Assembly (NCBI RefSeq): GCF_001675165.1 | Contig: NZ_LROS01000011.1 | Location: forward strand, 357,466 to 421,465 | DNA length: 64,000 nt | Source: Clostridium ragsdalei P11 | GTDB lineage: Bacteria; Bacillota; Clostridia; Clostridiales; Clostridiaceae | Direction of reading: 5' to 3' | In this document: piece by piece, positions 36,996 through 45,205 of the stretch | Layout: every line of letters begins with the position of its first letter | How positions within the stretch are numbered: the stretch's first letter is position 1 | Program-made: the position numbers and the translations under genes | The notes under the pieces: model-generated | What the model was told of the DNA's origin: nothing | What the model saw: the letters and a program-made list of their open reading frames with translations, nothing else | Database searches by the model: none

Positions 36996-38945
36996 CTAAA
37001 ATTGTGCATATTTATACATATATTTTTTCCTAGGTGCAACTACATCTCCCATTAAAAGTGATACCATCTTTTCAGCTTTAGCAGCATCATCTATAGTTAT
37101 TTGCTGCAGTGTTCTCGTTTCAGGATTTAAAGTAGTTTCCCAGAGCTGGTCTGGATTCATTTCACCAAGTCCTTTGTATCTCTGTACAAGCACACCTTTT
37201 CCTATTTGCTTTTTTGCATCTGGCAGTTTCTCATCACTATATGCATACTTAATTACCTCTTTACCTTTATTCTGCTTATATACTTTATAAAGGGGCGGCA
37301 GTGCTATATAAAGGTGGCCATTTGAAATGAGCTGTCTCATATATCTATATATATAAGTCATCCAAAGGGATCTTATATGATATCCATCTACATCTGCATC
37401 ACTTAAAATTATAATTTTATCATATCTTAAATCACTTTCATTATAATTTTCAAGTATTCCAGTACCTATAGCAGTATTAAATATCTTAAGTTCTTCACTT
37501 CCAAGGACGTTTTCAAGCTTCTGTTTTTCCGTATTCATAATTTTACCCTTAGAAGGCATTATAGTCTGAAATCTTCTATCTCTAGCCTGTTTTGCAGAGC
37601 CTCCGGCAGAATCACCTTCAACTACTATAAATTCACATTTTGAAGAATCCTTTAATGTGCATACAGCAACTTTTCCTGCAAGAGGAGCTGCACCTTTACC
37701 TATCTTTTTCTTTTCCGCATCATTTATCTTTTTTATCTTCTCTCTTCTTGCCGCAGCATGAAGAGCATTATTTATTATAGCAGATGCTATTTCTTTATTA
37801 TCTTCTATCCATTCTGAAAGCTTTGTATAGGCAAGATCATTCATCATAGTATAGGCTTCCGTATTTCCAAGCTTTGTCTTGGTTTGACCTTCAAATATAG
37901 GATTAGTTATTTTTATCTTAACTATAGCTGTCATCCCTTCTCTTAAGTCGTCCCCTTCAAATTCCTTATCTTTTTCTTTCAGTAAATTTAATTTTTTAGC
38001 CCACTCTTTGAAAGCCCTGGTCATACCTGTTTTAAATCCACTTTCATGAGTTCCTGATTCTGTAGTAGGAATATTATTTACATAACTTGCTATATGGTAG
38101 GTAGTAGAATCCGTAAACTGCATGCACACCTCTCCATACATACTTAAATCATTTATCTTTCTTTCTCCTTCAAATAATATTGGATCTTTATGAATAGGTG
38201 TTTTACTCTCATTTAAATAATCTATAAAATCTAGAAGTCCCCTTTCCGAATGGTACTCCCTTTCTATACTTTCTTCTCCAGTATTATCAATTAATTTTAA
38301 AGTTATACCTTTATTTTGGAAGGCCAACTCTTTTAACCTTTCATCTATTACATCAATTTTAAAATCAATTGTAGAAAATACTTTGTTGTCAGGCATAAAG
38401 GTTACTTTTGTACCAGTATCACTTGTATCTCCTATTACTTTAATAGCTGTTACTGGTGTACCTGGCATATTTTTTTTCACTGATTTATCATAGGCATATT
38501 CAAATCTTTGTTTATATATATGTCCATTTTGCTTGACTTCTACTTCCATCCAAGTAGACAGAGCATTCACTACTGCTGCCCCTACACCATGGAGACCTCC
38601 TGAAGTCTTGTATACTGAATTATTGAATTTTCCTCCTGTATGAAGTTCGGTAAACACCATTTCCACTCCATTTTTTTTCTTTACAGGATGAAGTCCAGTA
38701 GGTATTCCTCTTCCATTATCCTGCACAGACACGCTGCCATCCTTGTTTAAGGTAACATATGACCTATCTCCAAATCCATTGGAAATTTCATCTATAGCAT
38801 TGTCCAAAAGCTCCCATATGCAATGATGGAGACCTTTACTGCCAGTTGATCCTATGTACATTCCCGGTCTAACACGTACTGGTTCAAGTTTCTCCAATGA
38901 AGTTAAGGAGTTTACATCATAGACATTTCTTTCTTTGCCCTCCAT
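36996..38945 (-). CDS. parE: DNA topoisomerase IV subunit B (ParE)
   Basis: ATPase subunit of topoisomerase IV. The 649-residue product contains the GHKL ATPase motifs (RVRPGMYIGSTGSKGLHHCI, WELLDNAIDE, VSVQDNGRGIPTGLHPVKKK, TSGGLHGVGAAVVNALS), the transducer domain and the TOPRIM domain (CEFIVVEGDSAGGSAKQARD, ILSDADVDGYHIRSLW), and the C-terminal QRYKGLGEMNPDQLWETTLN. The ATG has AAGGGG upstream. It is followed after 53-77 bases by parC. Confidence 0.88.
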   Translation of the reverse strand: MEGKERNVYDVNSLTSLEKLEPVRVRPGMYIGSTGSKGLHHCIWELLDNAIDEISNGFGDRSYVTLNKDGSVSVQDNGRGIPTGLHPVKKKNGVEMVFTELHTGGKFNNSVYKTSGGLHGVGAAVVNALSTWMEVEVKQNGHIYKQRFEYAYDKSVKKNMPGTPVTAIKVIGDTSDTGTKVTFMPDNKVFSTIDFKIDVIDERLKELAFQNKGITLKLIDNTGEESIEREYHSERGLLDFIDYLNESKTPIHKDPILFEGERKINDLSMYGEVCMQFTDSTTYHIASYVNNIPTTESGTHESGFKTGMTRAFKEWAKKLNLLKEKDKEFEGDDLREGMTAIVKIKITNPIFEGQTKTKLGNTEAYTMMNDLAYTKLSEWIEDNKEIASAIINNALHAAARREKIKKINDAEKKKIGKGAAPLAGKVAVCTLKDSSKCEFIVVEGDSAGGSAKQARDRRFQTIMPSKGKIMNTEKQKLENVLGSEELKIFNTAIGTGILENYNESDLRYDKIIILSDADVDGYHIRSLWMTYIYRYMRQLISNGHLYIALPPLYKVYKQNKGKEVIKYAYSDEKLPDAKKQIGKGVLVQRYKGLGEMNPDQLWETTLNPETRTLQQITIDDAAKAEKMVSLLMGDVVAPRKKYMYKYAQF

Positions 38946-39009
38946 AAAATTTCCCCTTTCAAATATTTATATTCATAATTAATAATTCTATATTTCCATC
39001 ATATTTACG

Positions 39010-39036
39010 AAAAAAAACCTTCTCGAAAAAGAAGGT
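39010..39036 (-). terminator. Terminator after the two-component system genes
   Basis: On the minus strand ACCTTCT, loop TTTTCG, AGAAGGT, then eight Ts. It is a textbook intrinsic terminator, 75 bases downstream of the histidine kinase stop codon and just upstream of parE. Confidence 0.88.
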
Positions 39037-39110
39037 AGTTAACTTCAAAATTATTATATAAGTAATATTTAAATTATGCAAATTTATTTTCAAAAAATGT
39101 CATATAAATT

Positions 39111-40484
39111 TCATTCTAGTGGAACTTGAAGAGTGATTTGCCCTCCTCCTGTAATAGGTGAATTTCCTATATACATATCTCCTTTATGTTGCTTTAATAT
39201 AGAATAGGCAATAAATAATCCCATGCCATAATGTGTTTTAGAGGTTCTACTGTTATCACCCATATAAAATTGTGCTGCAGCAAATTTAATGTCTTTATTT
39301 GAAAAGCCATTACCACTATCAGTAACGGTAAAGCATATGTTATCCTGAAAACCTGCGGCTTTAAAATAAATTTTACTATTATCTGGTGAGTAATCCACGC
39401 CATTAGAAATGACATTCATAATTGCTCTATATAGTAAACTTTCATCAATTATAATTTCTTGCGGCAAACACTCTTCCTCAAATTCAACTTGTAACTTTTT
39501 TGTACATGCAAGTGCATTTAATTGATTATGAATATTTTCTACAAACTTTCCTGTATTCACTTTACTTAGCTGTATGCAAAAGCCTTCTTCTGCTCTAGAT
39601 AATTCAATAAGTGTTTTTATATATTTCTCAATTTGATTAGAATTTTTATGAATAAATGCTGTATATTCCTTCTGTTCCTCATTTAAAGGTGAATCTATTA
39701 ATAATTCTGCATTGCCCTTAATAACCGCAAGGGGTGTTTTTATATCATGGGCAAGAGCTGAAATCTGCTTTCTTTTATCCTGTTCAATATGCCACTGCTC
39801 TTTTAGGGATTTTTTTAATTCCTCTTTCATATCTGACAGTGACAATAAAACACTGTCAAATTCTTTTATCCTTGAATGAGTTATCTCAAAATCCAAATCC
39901 TGTTCTTTAATTTTTTCTGATACTTCAAGTAAGGGATTTAACTGCTTTTTTAGCTTTCGTGCATAAAGCGTTGAAATTATAAAAATAATGGTAACAAATA
40001 AAAAAATATACACCAAAACAAACATTCCTTGAGGATTAGGTAAATTACTATTTAAAAAGTCAGAACTGTACCTCATTATGATATAATACTGAAGTATGCA
40101 TAAACCATCTTTTCTTTGTATGATATAATACTGTTTCGTCGCCCAATGGTTATTATACCCCTGCCCCCTTGCATACCTTTTTGCTTCGTCTAAATCTTTA
40201 GAATTTAAATCTGTTTTAACTACTCTATAACTTTTATCGAAAACAACAAATTTGCATCCTTTAGGGATCATATTTTCTGTTATAGTCTGTGCTGATTGAA
40301 GTTTAGATTTTACATTTGAGGCTAGATTTTCACTATAATTTGCAGGTAAAAATACGTTAGCCTTTATAAGCAAAAAAACAAATTCAAGATACAATGCTGA
40401 AACAATAATAAATGTAATAGCTAACGTTATTAGATATCTAAAAAAAATTCTTCTCATTGTAACTGGTTTTTTATTTATTCCCAT
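39111..40484 (-). CDS. Sensor histidine kinase of the CprK/lantibiotic-resistance type
   Basis: Membrane-bound kinase paired with the adjacent response regulator. The 457-residue product has a transmembrane segment at about 13-38, an extracellular region of roughly 110 residues, a second transmembrane segment (LVYIFLFVTIIFIISTL), a HAMP-like linker, HisKA (SALAHDIKTPLAVIKGNAEL, phospho-His in AHD) and HATPase_c (N box IMNVISNGVDYSP, G boxes VTDSGNGFS and HYGMGLFIAYSILKQHKGDM). Its start overlaps the end of the regulator gene by 10 bases. With the ABC genes upstream it resembles the CprRK-CprABC peptide resistance system of C. difficile; that assignment is from organisation and family, not alignment. 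Confidence 0.9.
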   Translation of the reverse strand: MGINKKPVTMRRIFFRYLITLAITFIIVSALYLEFVFLLIKANVFLPANYSENLASNVKSKLQSAQTITENMIPKGCKFVVFDKSYRVVKTDLNSKDLDEAKRYARGQGYNNHWATKQYYIIQRKDGLCILQYYIIMRYSSDFLNSNLPNPQGMFVLVYIFLFVTIIFIISTLYARKLKKQLNPLLEVSEKIKEQDLDFEITHSRIKEFDSVLLSLSDMKEELKKSLKEQWHIEQDKRKQISALAHDIKTPLAVIKGNAELLIDSPLNEEQKEYTAFIHKNSNQIEKYIKTLIELSRAEEGFCIQLSKVNTGKFVENIHNQLNALACTKKLQVEFEEECLPQEIIIDESLLYRAIMNVISNGVDYSPDNSKIYFKAAGFQDNICFTVTDSGNGFSNKDIKFAAAQFYMGDNSRTSKTHYGMGLFIAYSILKQHKGDMYIGNSPITGGGQITLQVPLE

Positions 40485-41134
40485 CTATAGCCAATCCCCC
40501 AAACCGTTTTAATTGGAGATAAATCAAAAATAGCAAGCTTTGCCCTTATATTTTTTATATGCTCTGCAATACCTGAGCTGTCACTTTCCCTTTCATATCC
40601 GTATACAGCTTCGTAAATTTGCTCTTTTGTAAAAACCTGTCCCTTACTGCGTACAAGAAATTCACAAATAGCATATTCACTTTTTGTCATAGGCACCTTT
40701 TTATCTTCTATAATAATTTCCTTACTTGCCAAATTGAATTTCATACCAGAGATAGAAATCATATTGTGCTTTTCTCTTTTTTCTCTTCTCAGATGGGCAT
40801 TTACTCTAGCACGAAGTTCTCCTGTACTAAAAGGTTTTTTTATATAATCATCCCCACCTATTCCAAATCCAAACATTACGTCATTTTCCATAGTTTTAGC
40901 AGTTAAAAACAAGATTGGACAGTCTACTATATCACGAATTTTCTCACATAATTCAAAGCCATCTATATCTGGCATCATAACATCCAATAAAATAAGATCA
41001 TATTTTGCGTACTCATTAAGCAGAATTTTTTTTGGATTATTGACAATTGTAACAACATGTCCATCTTTCGCAAGAACATTTTTTACAAGTACTAAAATGT
41101 CCTCTTCATCATCTATTACAAGAATCTTGGCCAT
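40475..41134 (-). CDS. OmpR-family response regulator (CprR-like)
   Basis: The 219-residue regulator has a receiver domain (acidic pocket VIDDEED, phospho-site D51 in LILLDVMMPDIDG, Lys in DYIKKPFSTGELRARVNAHL) and a C-terminal winged helix (VPMTKSEYAICEFLVRSKGQ, and KNIRAKL, WGIGYRWE). ATG at 41134 has GAGGGGGAT upstream; the open frame extends five codons further without support. It overlaps the kinase gene. A pair of direct repeats upstream of the ABC genes (43624-43641) is a candidate binding site. Confidence 0.92.
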   Translation of the reverse strand: MAKILVIDDEEDILVLVKNVLAKDGHVVTIVNNPKKILLNEYAKYDLILLDVMMPDIDGFELCEKIRDIVDCPILFLTAKTMENDVMFGFGIGGDDYIKKPFSTGELRARVNAHLRREKREKHNMISISGMKFNLASKEIIIEDKKVPMTKSEYAICEFLVRSKGQVFTKEQIYEAVYGYERESDSSGIAEHIKNIRAKLAIFDLSPIKTVWGIGYRWE

Positions 41135-41152
41135 AGCTATCCCCCTCAAATT

Positions 41153-41319
41153 AGTTAAGAATTAATAATGAAAAGTTAATAGTGAAGGATGATTTTTAGC
41201 TATCGCAAAAAATCTTTAAATTTATATAAATCAGCAAAAGCTTAATCAAAGATTTTTTGTAGTGTAACGAAAAAAAATCCACATTAACTATTAATTCTTC
41301 ATTCTTAACTATTAATTAA
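41153..41319. repeat. Family-1 palindromic element, copy C (forward, minimal form)
   Basis: Contains both arms (GTTAAGAATTAATAATGAAA, GTGAAGGATGATTTTTAGCT, CAAAAAATCTTTAAATTTAT and AAAGATTTTTTGTAGTGTAA, CCACATTAACTATTAATTCT) but lacks the middle part with the TTTTGC-TTTA-GCAAAA hairpin. The arms pair over about 70 bp. It lies between the last ABC permease gene and the response regulator gene, inside a single co-directional cluster. Confidence 0.85.
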
Positions 41320-41324
41320 AAATA

Positions 41325-42098
41325 TTATTCATCACACTTGCGTCCTTCCCAAAAATTAAACCATAAAAGTTGCAGCATCAATATTCCCAAAGTATATGCA
41401 CCTGTAATACACGATGCTTTTTGAATATTATATAAAAGATAAGGAATTTCTTTATGCATAGCTGCAGACATAAAATTCAAAGTAGCAAAATCACAAAACC
41501 TTACACCCCATGCCCAGGGAAGATACATCCAGCATCTATCTCCCAGTCCTGTAATCATTAGCGCAGCAATGAGCATACCTGCAATTCCTAGAAAAATAGA
41601 TGCTCCTCTGCCAAACTTTAAACTGACAAAAAAACTTAATACATAAATAAATATATTACTAAAAATAAGCCATCCAAACGCCTGAAAATATAATAAATAA
41701 GGAATGTTGGATACATGTAAAAACAATTTTAATCCAAAAAGTACTATAGCAAGAGCTAAAAATAGTGAAAGCATTCCCATAAAAATTAAGGTAATCAGCT
41801 TACTTAAACATGAAATACTTCTTGACTTTGTGCTGCCGAGCAGCACTTGAAATTGACCTGCTTGTTCTTCCTGTGAAACAACCATGCTGCAAATTATTCC
41901 AATTAGAAGTGGAAAAACCATGCCAAGTAATTCAAAATAAAGTACGTGCTTCTCAATAGTCTCTACCTTGTTAAATAAATTGTAACAGACCAGAAAAAAT
42001 AATGCACCTATTATCGGAATTACAATGTGAATCCAAAATATTTGAGTATGTTTTAACTTTTGAAAGTCAGCCCGTAAAGCTCTAAATAGTGATAACAT
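41325..42098 (-). CDS. ABC-2 type permease, lantibiotic immunity family (MutG/SpaG-like)
   Basis: The 257-residue protein has about six transmembrane segments (for example IFWIHIVIPIIGALFFLVCY, LLGMVFPLLIGIICSMVVSQ, IFIYVLSFFVSLKFGRGASI). It has the EEQAGQFQVLLGSTKSR loop usual in immunity permeases such as MutG, SpaG and CprC. It would form one half of the membrane domain that removes cationic antimicrobial peptides from the membrane. It starts one base after the stop of the previous permease gene. Confidence 0.82.
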   Translation of the reverse strand: MLSLFRALRADFQKLKHTQIFWIHIVIPIIGALFFLVCYNLFNKVETIEKHVLYFELLGMVFPLLIGIICSMVVSQEEQAGQFQVLLGSTKSRSISCLSKLITLIFMGMLSLFLALAIVLFGLKLFLHVSNIPYLLYFQAFGWLIFSNIFIYVLSFFVSLKFGRGASIFLGIAGMLIAALMITGLGDRCWMYLPWAWGVRFCDFATLNFMSAAMHKEIPYLLYNIQKASCITGAYTLGILMLQLLWFNFWEGRKCDE

Positions 42099-42099
42099 T

Positions 42100-42861
42100 T
42101 TATACTACCTCCTGATTTTTAAACCAACTTGATGTAATAGTAAGCAGCACAATAAATAGTAGAATAGATAACACAATTCCTACAGGAATAACACCCGGGT
42201 TAAGCATTGTATCTTTTCCTACTGGCAGCTGTCCATTTGGAAGTATACCAAGTATAGGACACATAAGACGACTCGTCCAACTATACGGACATATCCACCA
42301 GATGGATTTCACAGCCATTGCTCCATTAAGGCCTATACCTACTGCAACATTTAAAATAACCGGTACAAAAAATCCAAATTTCTTAGCTAAAAATAGACAA
42401 AGTGGAATTTGCCATAGTGACGTTATTGCAATAACAATAGCTGCTGTAATTGCATTTATACCTGGAATAGTAACTATAGAACTTAAAGCAAAACTTGAAA
42501 TAACTTTTGGCAAAACATATTTTCCTACTATACCAACTCCTAACACCAAAAGAATACAAGAAAATAAAACATAAACAGCTATAAGAATAACTTTTGAAAC
42601 CCAAACTTTTTTTAAATCAATAGGCATAGAGAAAATAGCTCTATATTTAATTTTCTTCTCTTCTTTTTGATTTACAAGTGCGCAAAAAAGTGAAACACCT
42701 CCCGGCAGCATAAGCATGTACCACCAATTAAATGTATTTAATTGATAATAAACTCCTGTCATAAAGCCAAAAAAAAGTGTGACAATTGGGAAAATCAAAA
42801 CAAGTTTTTTAGTCATTGTCCTTTTTAACTTTAAGTTCTCTGCCTTCAAATATGAACTCAT
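42100..42861 (-). CDS. ABC-2 type permease, lantibiotic immunity family (MutE/EpiE-like)
   Basis: The 253-residue permease begins SSYLKAENLKLKRTMTKKLV, a typical MutE/SpaE/CprB start with a basic cytoplasmic lead, and has about six transmembrane segments. VNQKEEKKIKYRAIFSMPID is the conserved cytoplasmic loop of this group. It follows the ATPase gene by five bases and is directly followed by the second permease, so the three should assemble as one transporter. Confidence 0.82.
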   Translation of the reverse strand: MSSYLKAENLKLKRTMTKKLVLIFPIVTLFFGFMTGVYYQLNTFNWWYMLMLPGGVSLFCALVNQKEEKKIKYRAIFSMPIDLKKVWVSKVILIAVYVLFSCILLVLGVGIVGKYVLPKVISSFALSSIVTIPGINAITAAIVIAITSLWQIPLCLFLAKKFGFFVPVILNVAVGIGLNGAMAVKSIWWICPYSWTSRLMCPILGILPNGQLPVGKDTMLNPGVIPVGIVLSILLFIVLLTITSSWFKNQEVV

Positions 42862-42866
42862 TTTAA

Positions 42867-43574
42867 TTACCTCATTTCCCTTTTAGATTTTTTAACTACT
42901 TCCATGAAGAGTGATTCTAGATCCTCACCCGGATTAATTTTTGCTTCATATCCTAAAATTCCATTACTAATAATTCCAATGTGATCTGCAATAAGCTCTA
43001 CCTCAGACAATATGTGGCTAGATAAAATAACTGTTATACCCTGCTCTGGAAAAGAACGAATAAGATTTCTCAAATCTTGAATACCAATAGGATCTAGTCC
43101 GTTAGTAGGCTCATCTAAAATTAAAAGCTTAGGGTGATTAAGTAGTGCAATGGCAATTCCAAGTCTCTGCTTCATACCCATGGAAAATTGACCTGCACGC
43201 TTTTTCCCTGTATCTGTTAAATCAACCGTTTGGAGTACTTCATCAATACGTGATTCCTTAAGTCCAAGTAGTGTAGTTCTGACCTTTAGATTTTCCCTTG
43301 CAGTTAAATTCTCATATAGTGGAGGAGCTTCAATTAGTGCTCCAATATCCTTTAAATCTTTTCTGCTCCAGGGATGTCCTTCAAAAATAATTTCACCTGA
43401 AGTTTTCTTAAGTATCCCTGTAATCATTTTTAATGTAGTAGATTTTCCGGCACCATTAGGGCCAAGCAATCCATAAACGGAATTTTCTTTTATTGCAAGT
43501 GAAATATTATTTGCCGCTAGCTGTCCTTTAAAATTTTTGCATAAATTTTTTGTTTGTAAAATATATCTTTCCAT
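42867..43574 (-). CDS. ABC transporter ATP-binding protein, lantibiotic immunity family (MutF/SpaF/CprA-like)
   Basis: The 235-residue ATPase has Walker A (GLLGPNGAGKSTTLKMITG), the signature FSMGMKQRLGIAIAL, Walker B (LLILDEPTNGLDPIG) and the H-loop SSHILSEVELIADH. It is closest in layout to immunity ATPases such as SpaF, NisF, MutF and CprA. It is the first gene of the ABC operon and has a candidate activator-dependent promoter immediately upstream. Confidence 0.87.
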   Translation of the reverse strand: MERYILQTKNLCKNFKGQLAANNISLAIKENSVYGLLGPNGAGKSTTLKMITGILKKTSGEIIFEGHPWSRKDLKDIGALIEAPPLYENLTARENLKVRTTLLGLKESRIDEVLQTVDLTDTGKKRAGQFSMGMKQRLGIAIALLNHPKLLILDEPTNGLDPIGIQDLRNLIRSFPEQGITVILSSHILSEVELIADHIGIISNGILGYEAKINPGEDLESLFMEVVKKSKREMR

Positions 43575-43606
43575 CTTTATAAATCCTCCCTTATCAATTC
43601 ATGCTA

Positions 43607-43641
43607 ATTGTAAATACTAATTTTAAGGATTTTATAAGGAT
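43607..43641 (-). promoter_or_regulatory. Candidate response-regulator-controlled promoter of the immunity ABC operon
   Basis: ATCCTTA occurs twice on the minus strand with an 11-base repeat distance (43641-43635 and 43630-43624). A TACAAT -10 box follows (43612-43607), and the -35 position (43635-43630) is a poor match to consensus. Tandem sites one helical turn apart over a weak -35 are typical of OmpR-type activation. Confidence 0.5.
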
Positions 43642-43644
43642 TTA

Positions 43645-43687
43645 AAAAAATGATCCCAGCAATTTTTTATCACTGAGATCATTTTTT
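43645..43687 (-). terminator. Terminator downstream of the DEAD-box helicase gene
   Basis: AAAAAATGATC with CAG pairs with CTG and GATCATTTTTT around an A/T-rich loop. T-runs occur on both strands. It lies 33 bases after the helicase stop and just before the ABC operon promoter. Confidence 0.75.
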
Positions 43688-43719
43688 GCAAGCTTTAATA
43701 TACTTAATAACCCTTTTTC

Positions 43720-44868
43720 TTATATATGCTCTATTATTTTCCCTTTGTACATATCTTTTAAAGCTATTTTTATATTAAATGCCTTTTCATACTGTTTTAA
43801 TAATTTCTGCTCTTTATTTGTAATTATGCATATAGACGTACCTTCCTTGCCAGCTCTTGCTGTTCTCCCTGATCTATGTAAATAATTGTCGGCATCTTCT
43901 GGTATATCATAACTGAAAACATAATCTACATCCTCTATATCAAGTCCTCTTGCTGCTATATCTGAAGCTACTAATAAATTAATTTTACCTAATTTAAAAC
44001 TTTCTAAAGCTCTTTTACGCACTTTCTTGTCTTCAGCTCCATATATAGCTTCTGCTCTTAATTTATGATATTTTAATTTTTCTGTAAGCATTTCTATTTC
44101 ATCTGGCTTATTTACAAATACAATGGCCCTCTTCGGATTTAATATATGTACAAGTTTCCTTAGAATTAATATTTTATCTCTTCTTTCACACATAAAACAC
44201 ATGTGCTTTATGTTTTCATTCATAGAAGTTGTTTGTTCTGCCTTTATAAATTTGTAATCTTTCATTAAGTCCCTTGCTATATCTAAAGTTCTATCATCTA
44301 TTGTAGCTGAAAAAAACATTAATTGTCTTTCTCTTAATGTAGTTTTTATTATAGCTTTAACATCGTTTATGTTGTTCTTATCTAGAAGTTTATCTGCTTC
44401 ATCTACTACAATGGTCTTGATATTATGCGATTTTAGTTTTTTCATTTTAATAAGTTGAAGTATTCTTCCTGTAGAACCCACTACTATATGCGGCTTTTCA
44501 CTTTTTAAAATTTCCACCTGTCTTTTTATATTTACATTTCCTATTATAGCTGCAGACCTAACTGGAATACCTGAATTGTTAGCTAAATTTTTTATTACAT
44601 TATGTATTTGAATTGCAAGTTCATGTGTGGGTGCAAGTATATATGCCTGAACATCTTTACTTTCAAAATCAATTTTTTGAAATATAGGAACAATATAAGC
44701 TAACGTTTTTCCGCTGCCTGTTTCTGATTCTCCTACTACATCTTTACCTAAAAGAGCTTCTGGAATGGCCTTATACTGTATTTCTGCAGCATATTCAATG
44801 CCTTCTTTTTTTAGTCCTTCTGTTATTTCTCCATTTATACCTAATTCATTAAACAAAACTTTTGTCAT
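43720..44868 (-). CDS. DEAD-box ATP-dependent RNA helicase
   Basis: RNA-unwinding enzyme of superfamily 2. The 382-residue core shows the Q-motif region (YAAEIQYKAIPEALLGKDVV), motif I (ESETGSGKTLAYIVP), motif II (VVDEADKLL), motif III (MFFSATI), motif V (VASDIAARGLDI) and motif VI (YLHRSGRTARAGKEG). There is no C-terminal extension, so it is a minimal helicase; it is not DbpA/YxiN, which has an extra RNA-binding domain. Monocistronic on the minus strand, divergent from cooS. Confidence 0.92.
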   Translation of the reverse strand: MTKVLFNELGINGEITEGLKKEGIEYAAEIQYKAIPEALLGKDVVGESETGSGKTLAYIVPIFQKIDFESKDVQAYILAPTHELAIQIHNVIKNLANNSGIPVRSAAIIGNVNIKRQVEILKSEKPHIVVGSTGRILQLIKMKKLKSHNIKTIVVDEADKLLDKNNINDVKAIIKTTLRERQLMFFSATIDDRTLDIARDLMKDYKFIKAEQTTSMNENIKHMCFMCERRDKILILRKLVHILNPKRAIVFVNKPDEIEMLTEKLKYHKLRAEAIYGAEDKKVRKRALESFKLGKINLLVASDIAARGLDIEDVDYVFSYDIPEDADNYLHRSGRTARAGKEGTSICIITNKEQKLLKQYEKAFNIKIALKDMYKGKIIEHI

Positions 44869-44961
44869 ATGTTTTTCTCCTTAATTTTTAATACTTCTAT
44901 TCTTCTATTATATCAATATAGAATAATTTTCAATCAAATAAGAATTATTTTATATTTTATA

Positions 44962-44990
44962 TTGACAAGGAAACCGAAAAGGTTTATATT
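44962..44990 (+). promoter_or_regulatory. Consensus sigma-A promoter of the cooS operon
   Basis: Perfect TTGACA (44962-44967), 17-base spacer, TATATT (44985-44990). The predicted start is at about 44997, giving an untranslated leader of about 210 bases before cooS. The match is the best sigma-A promoter in the window besides that of leuA. Confidence 0.82.
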
Positions 44991-45009
44991 ATTGTTATTG
45001 GATAACAAT
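44991..45009 (+). promoter_or_regulatory. Perfect palindrome at the cooS transcription start: operator candidate
   Basis: ATTGTTAT-TGG-ATAACAAT, 8-base perfect arms with a 3-base spacer, directly after the -10 box and covering the expected start site. Such a position suits a repressor. The half-sites TTGTTA/TAACAA recall Rex sites, but the spacing is one base short of the Rex consensus. Confidence 0.6.
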
Positions 45010-45190
45010 TATTTTTTAGTTAGTTGTACTTGTAAATAAATAGTATTAATTAATACTATTAAACTATTACAGTTTTTGATTCTTAGTATAAGTATTCTTA
45101 GTATCTTTAGCACTTAGAATACGTTATCCTTTAGGAGAATAATCCTAATCAGTAATTTTAATAATTTAATAGTATACTTAAATAGTATAG
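45010..45190 (+). promoter_or_regulatory. Structured 5' leader of cooS
   Basis: Three hairpins can be drawn: a 22-base perfect palindrome (45039-45060), GTATTCTTAGT with ACTTAGAATAC (about 45092-45122, one mismatch), and TTAGGA with TCCTAA (about 45131-45150). No known riboswitch class is recognised. The real ribosome site, TTTGGAGG, follows near 45191-45198. Confidence 0.45.
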
Positions 45191-45205
45191 TTTGGAGGTT
45201 TTATT

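Noticed and set aside
34054..38945. DNA gyrase (gyrB-gyrA) instead of topoisomerase IV
   Set aside because: Gyrase genes in Clostridia are normally near dnaA-dnaN-recF; here the neighbours differ, and this pair is likely the second type II enzyme. A C-terminal GyrA-box search would settle it; I did not see a clear one.
44991..45009. Rex (NADH/NAD+ repressor) site before cooS
   Set aside because: Half-sites fit, but the spacing between TTGTTA and TAACAA is five, not six bases; kept only as an unspecified operator candidate.
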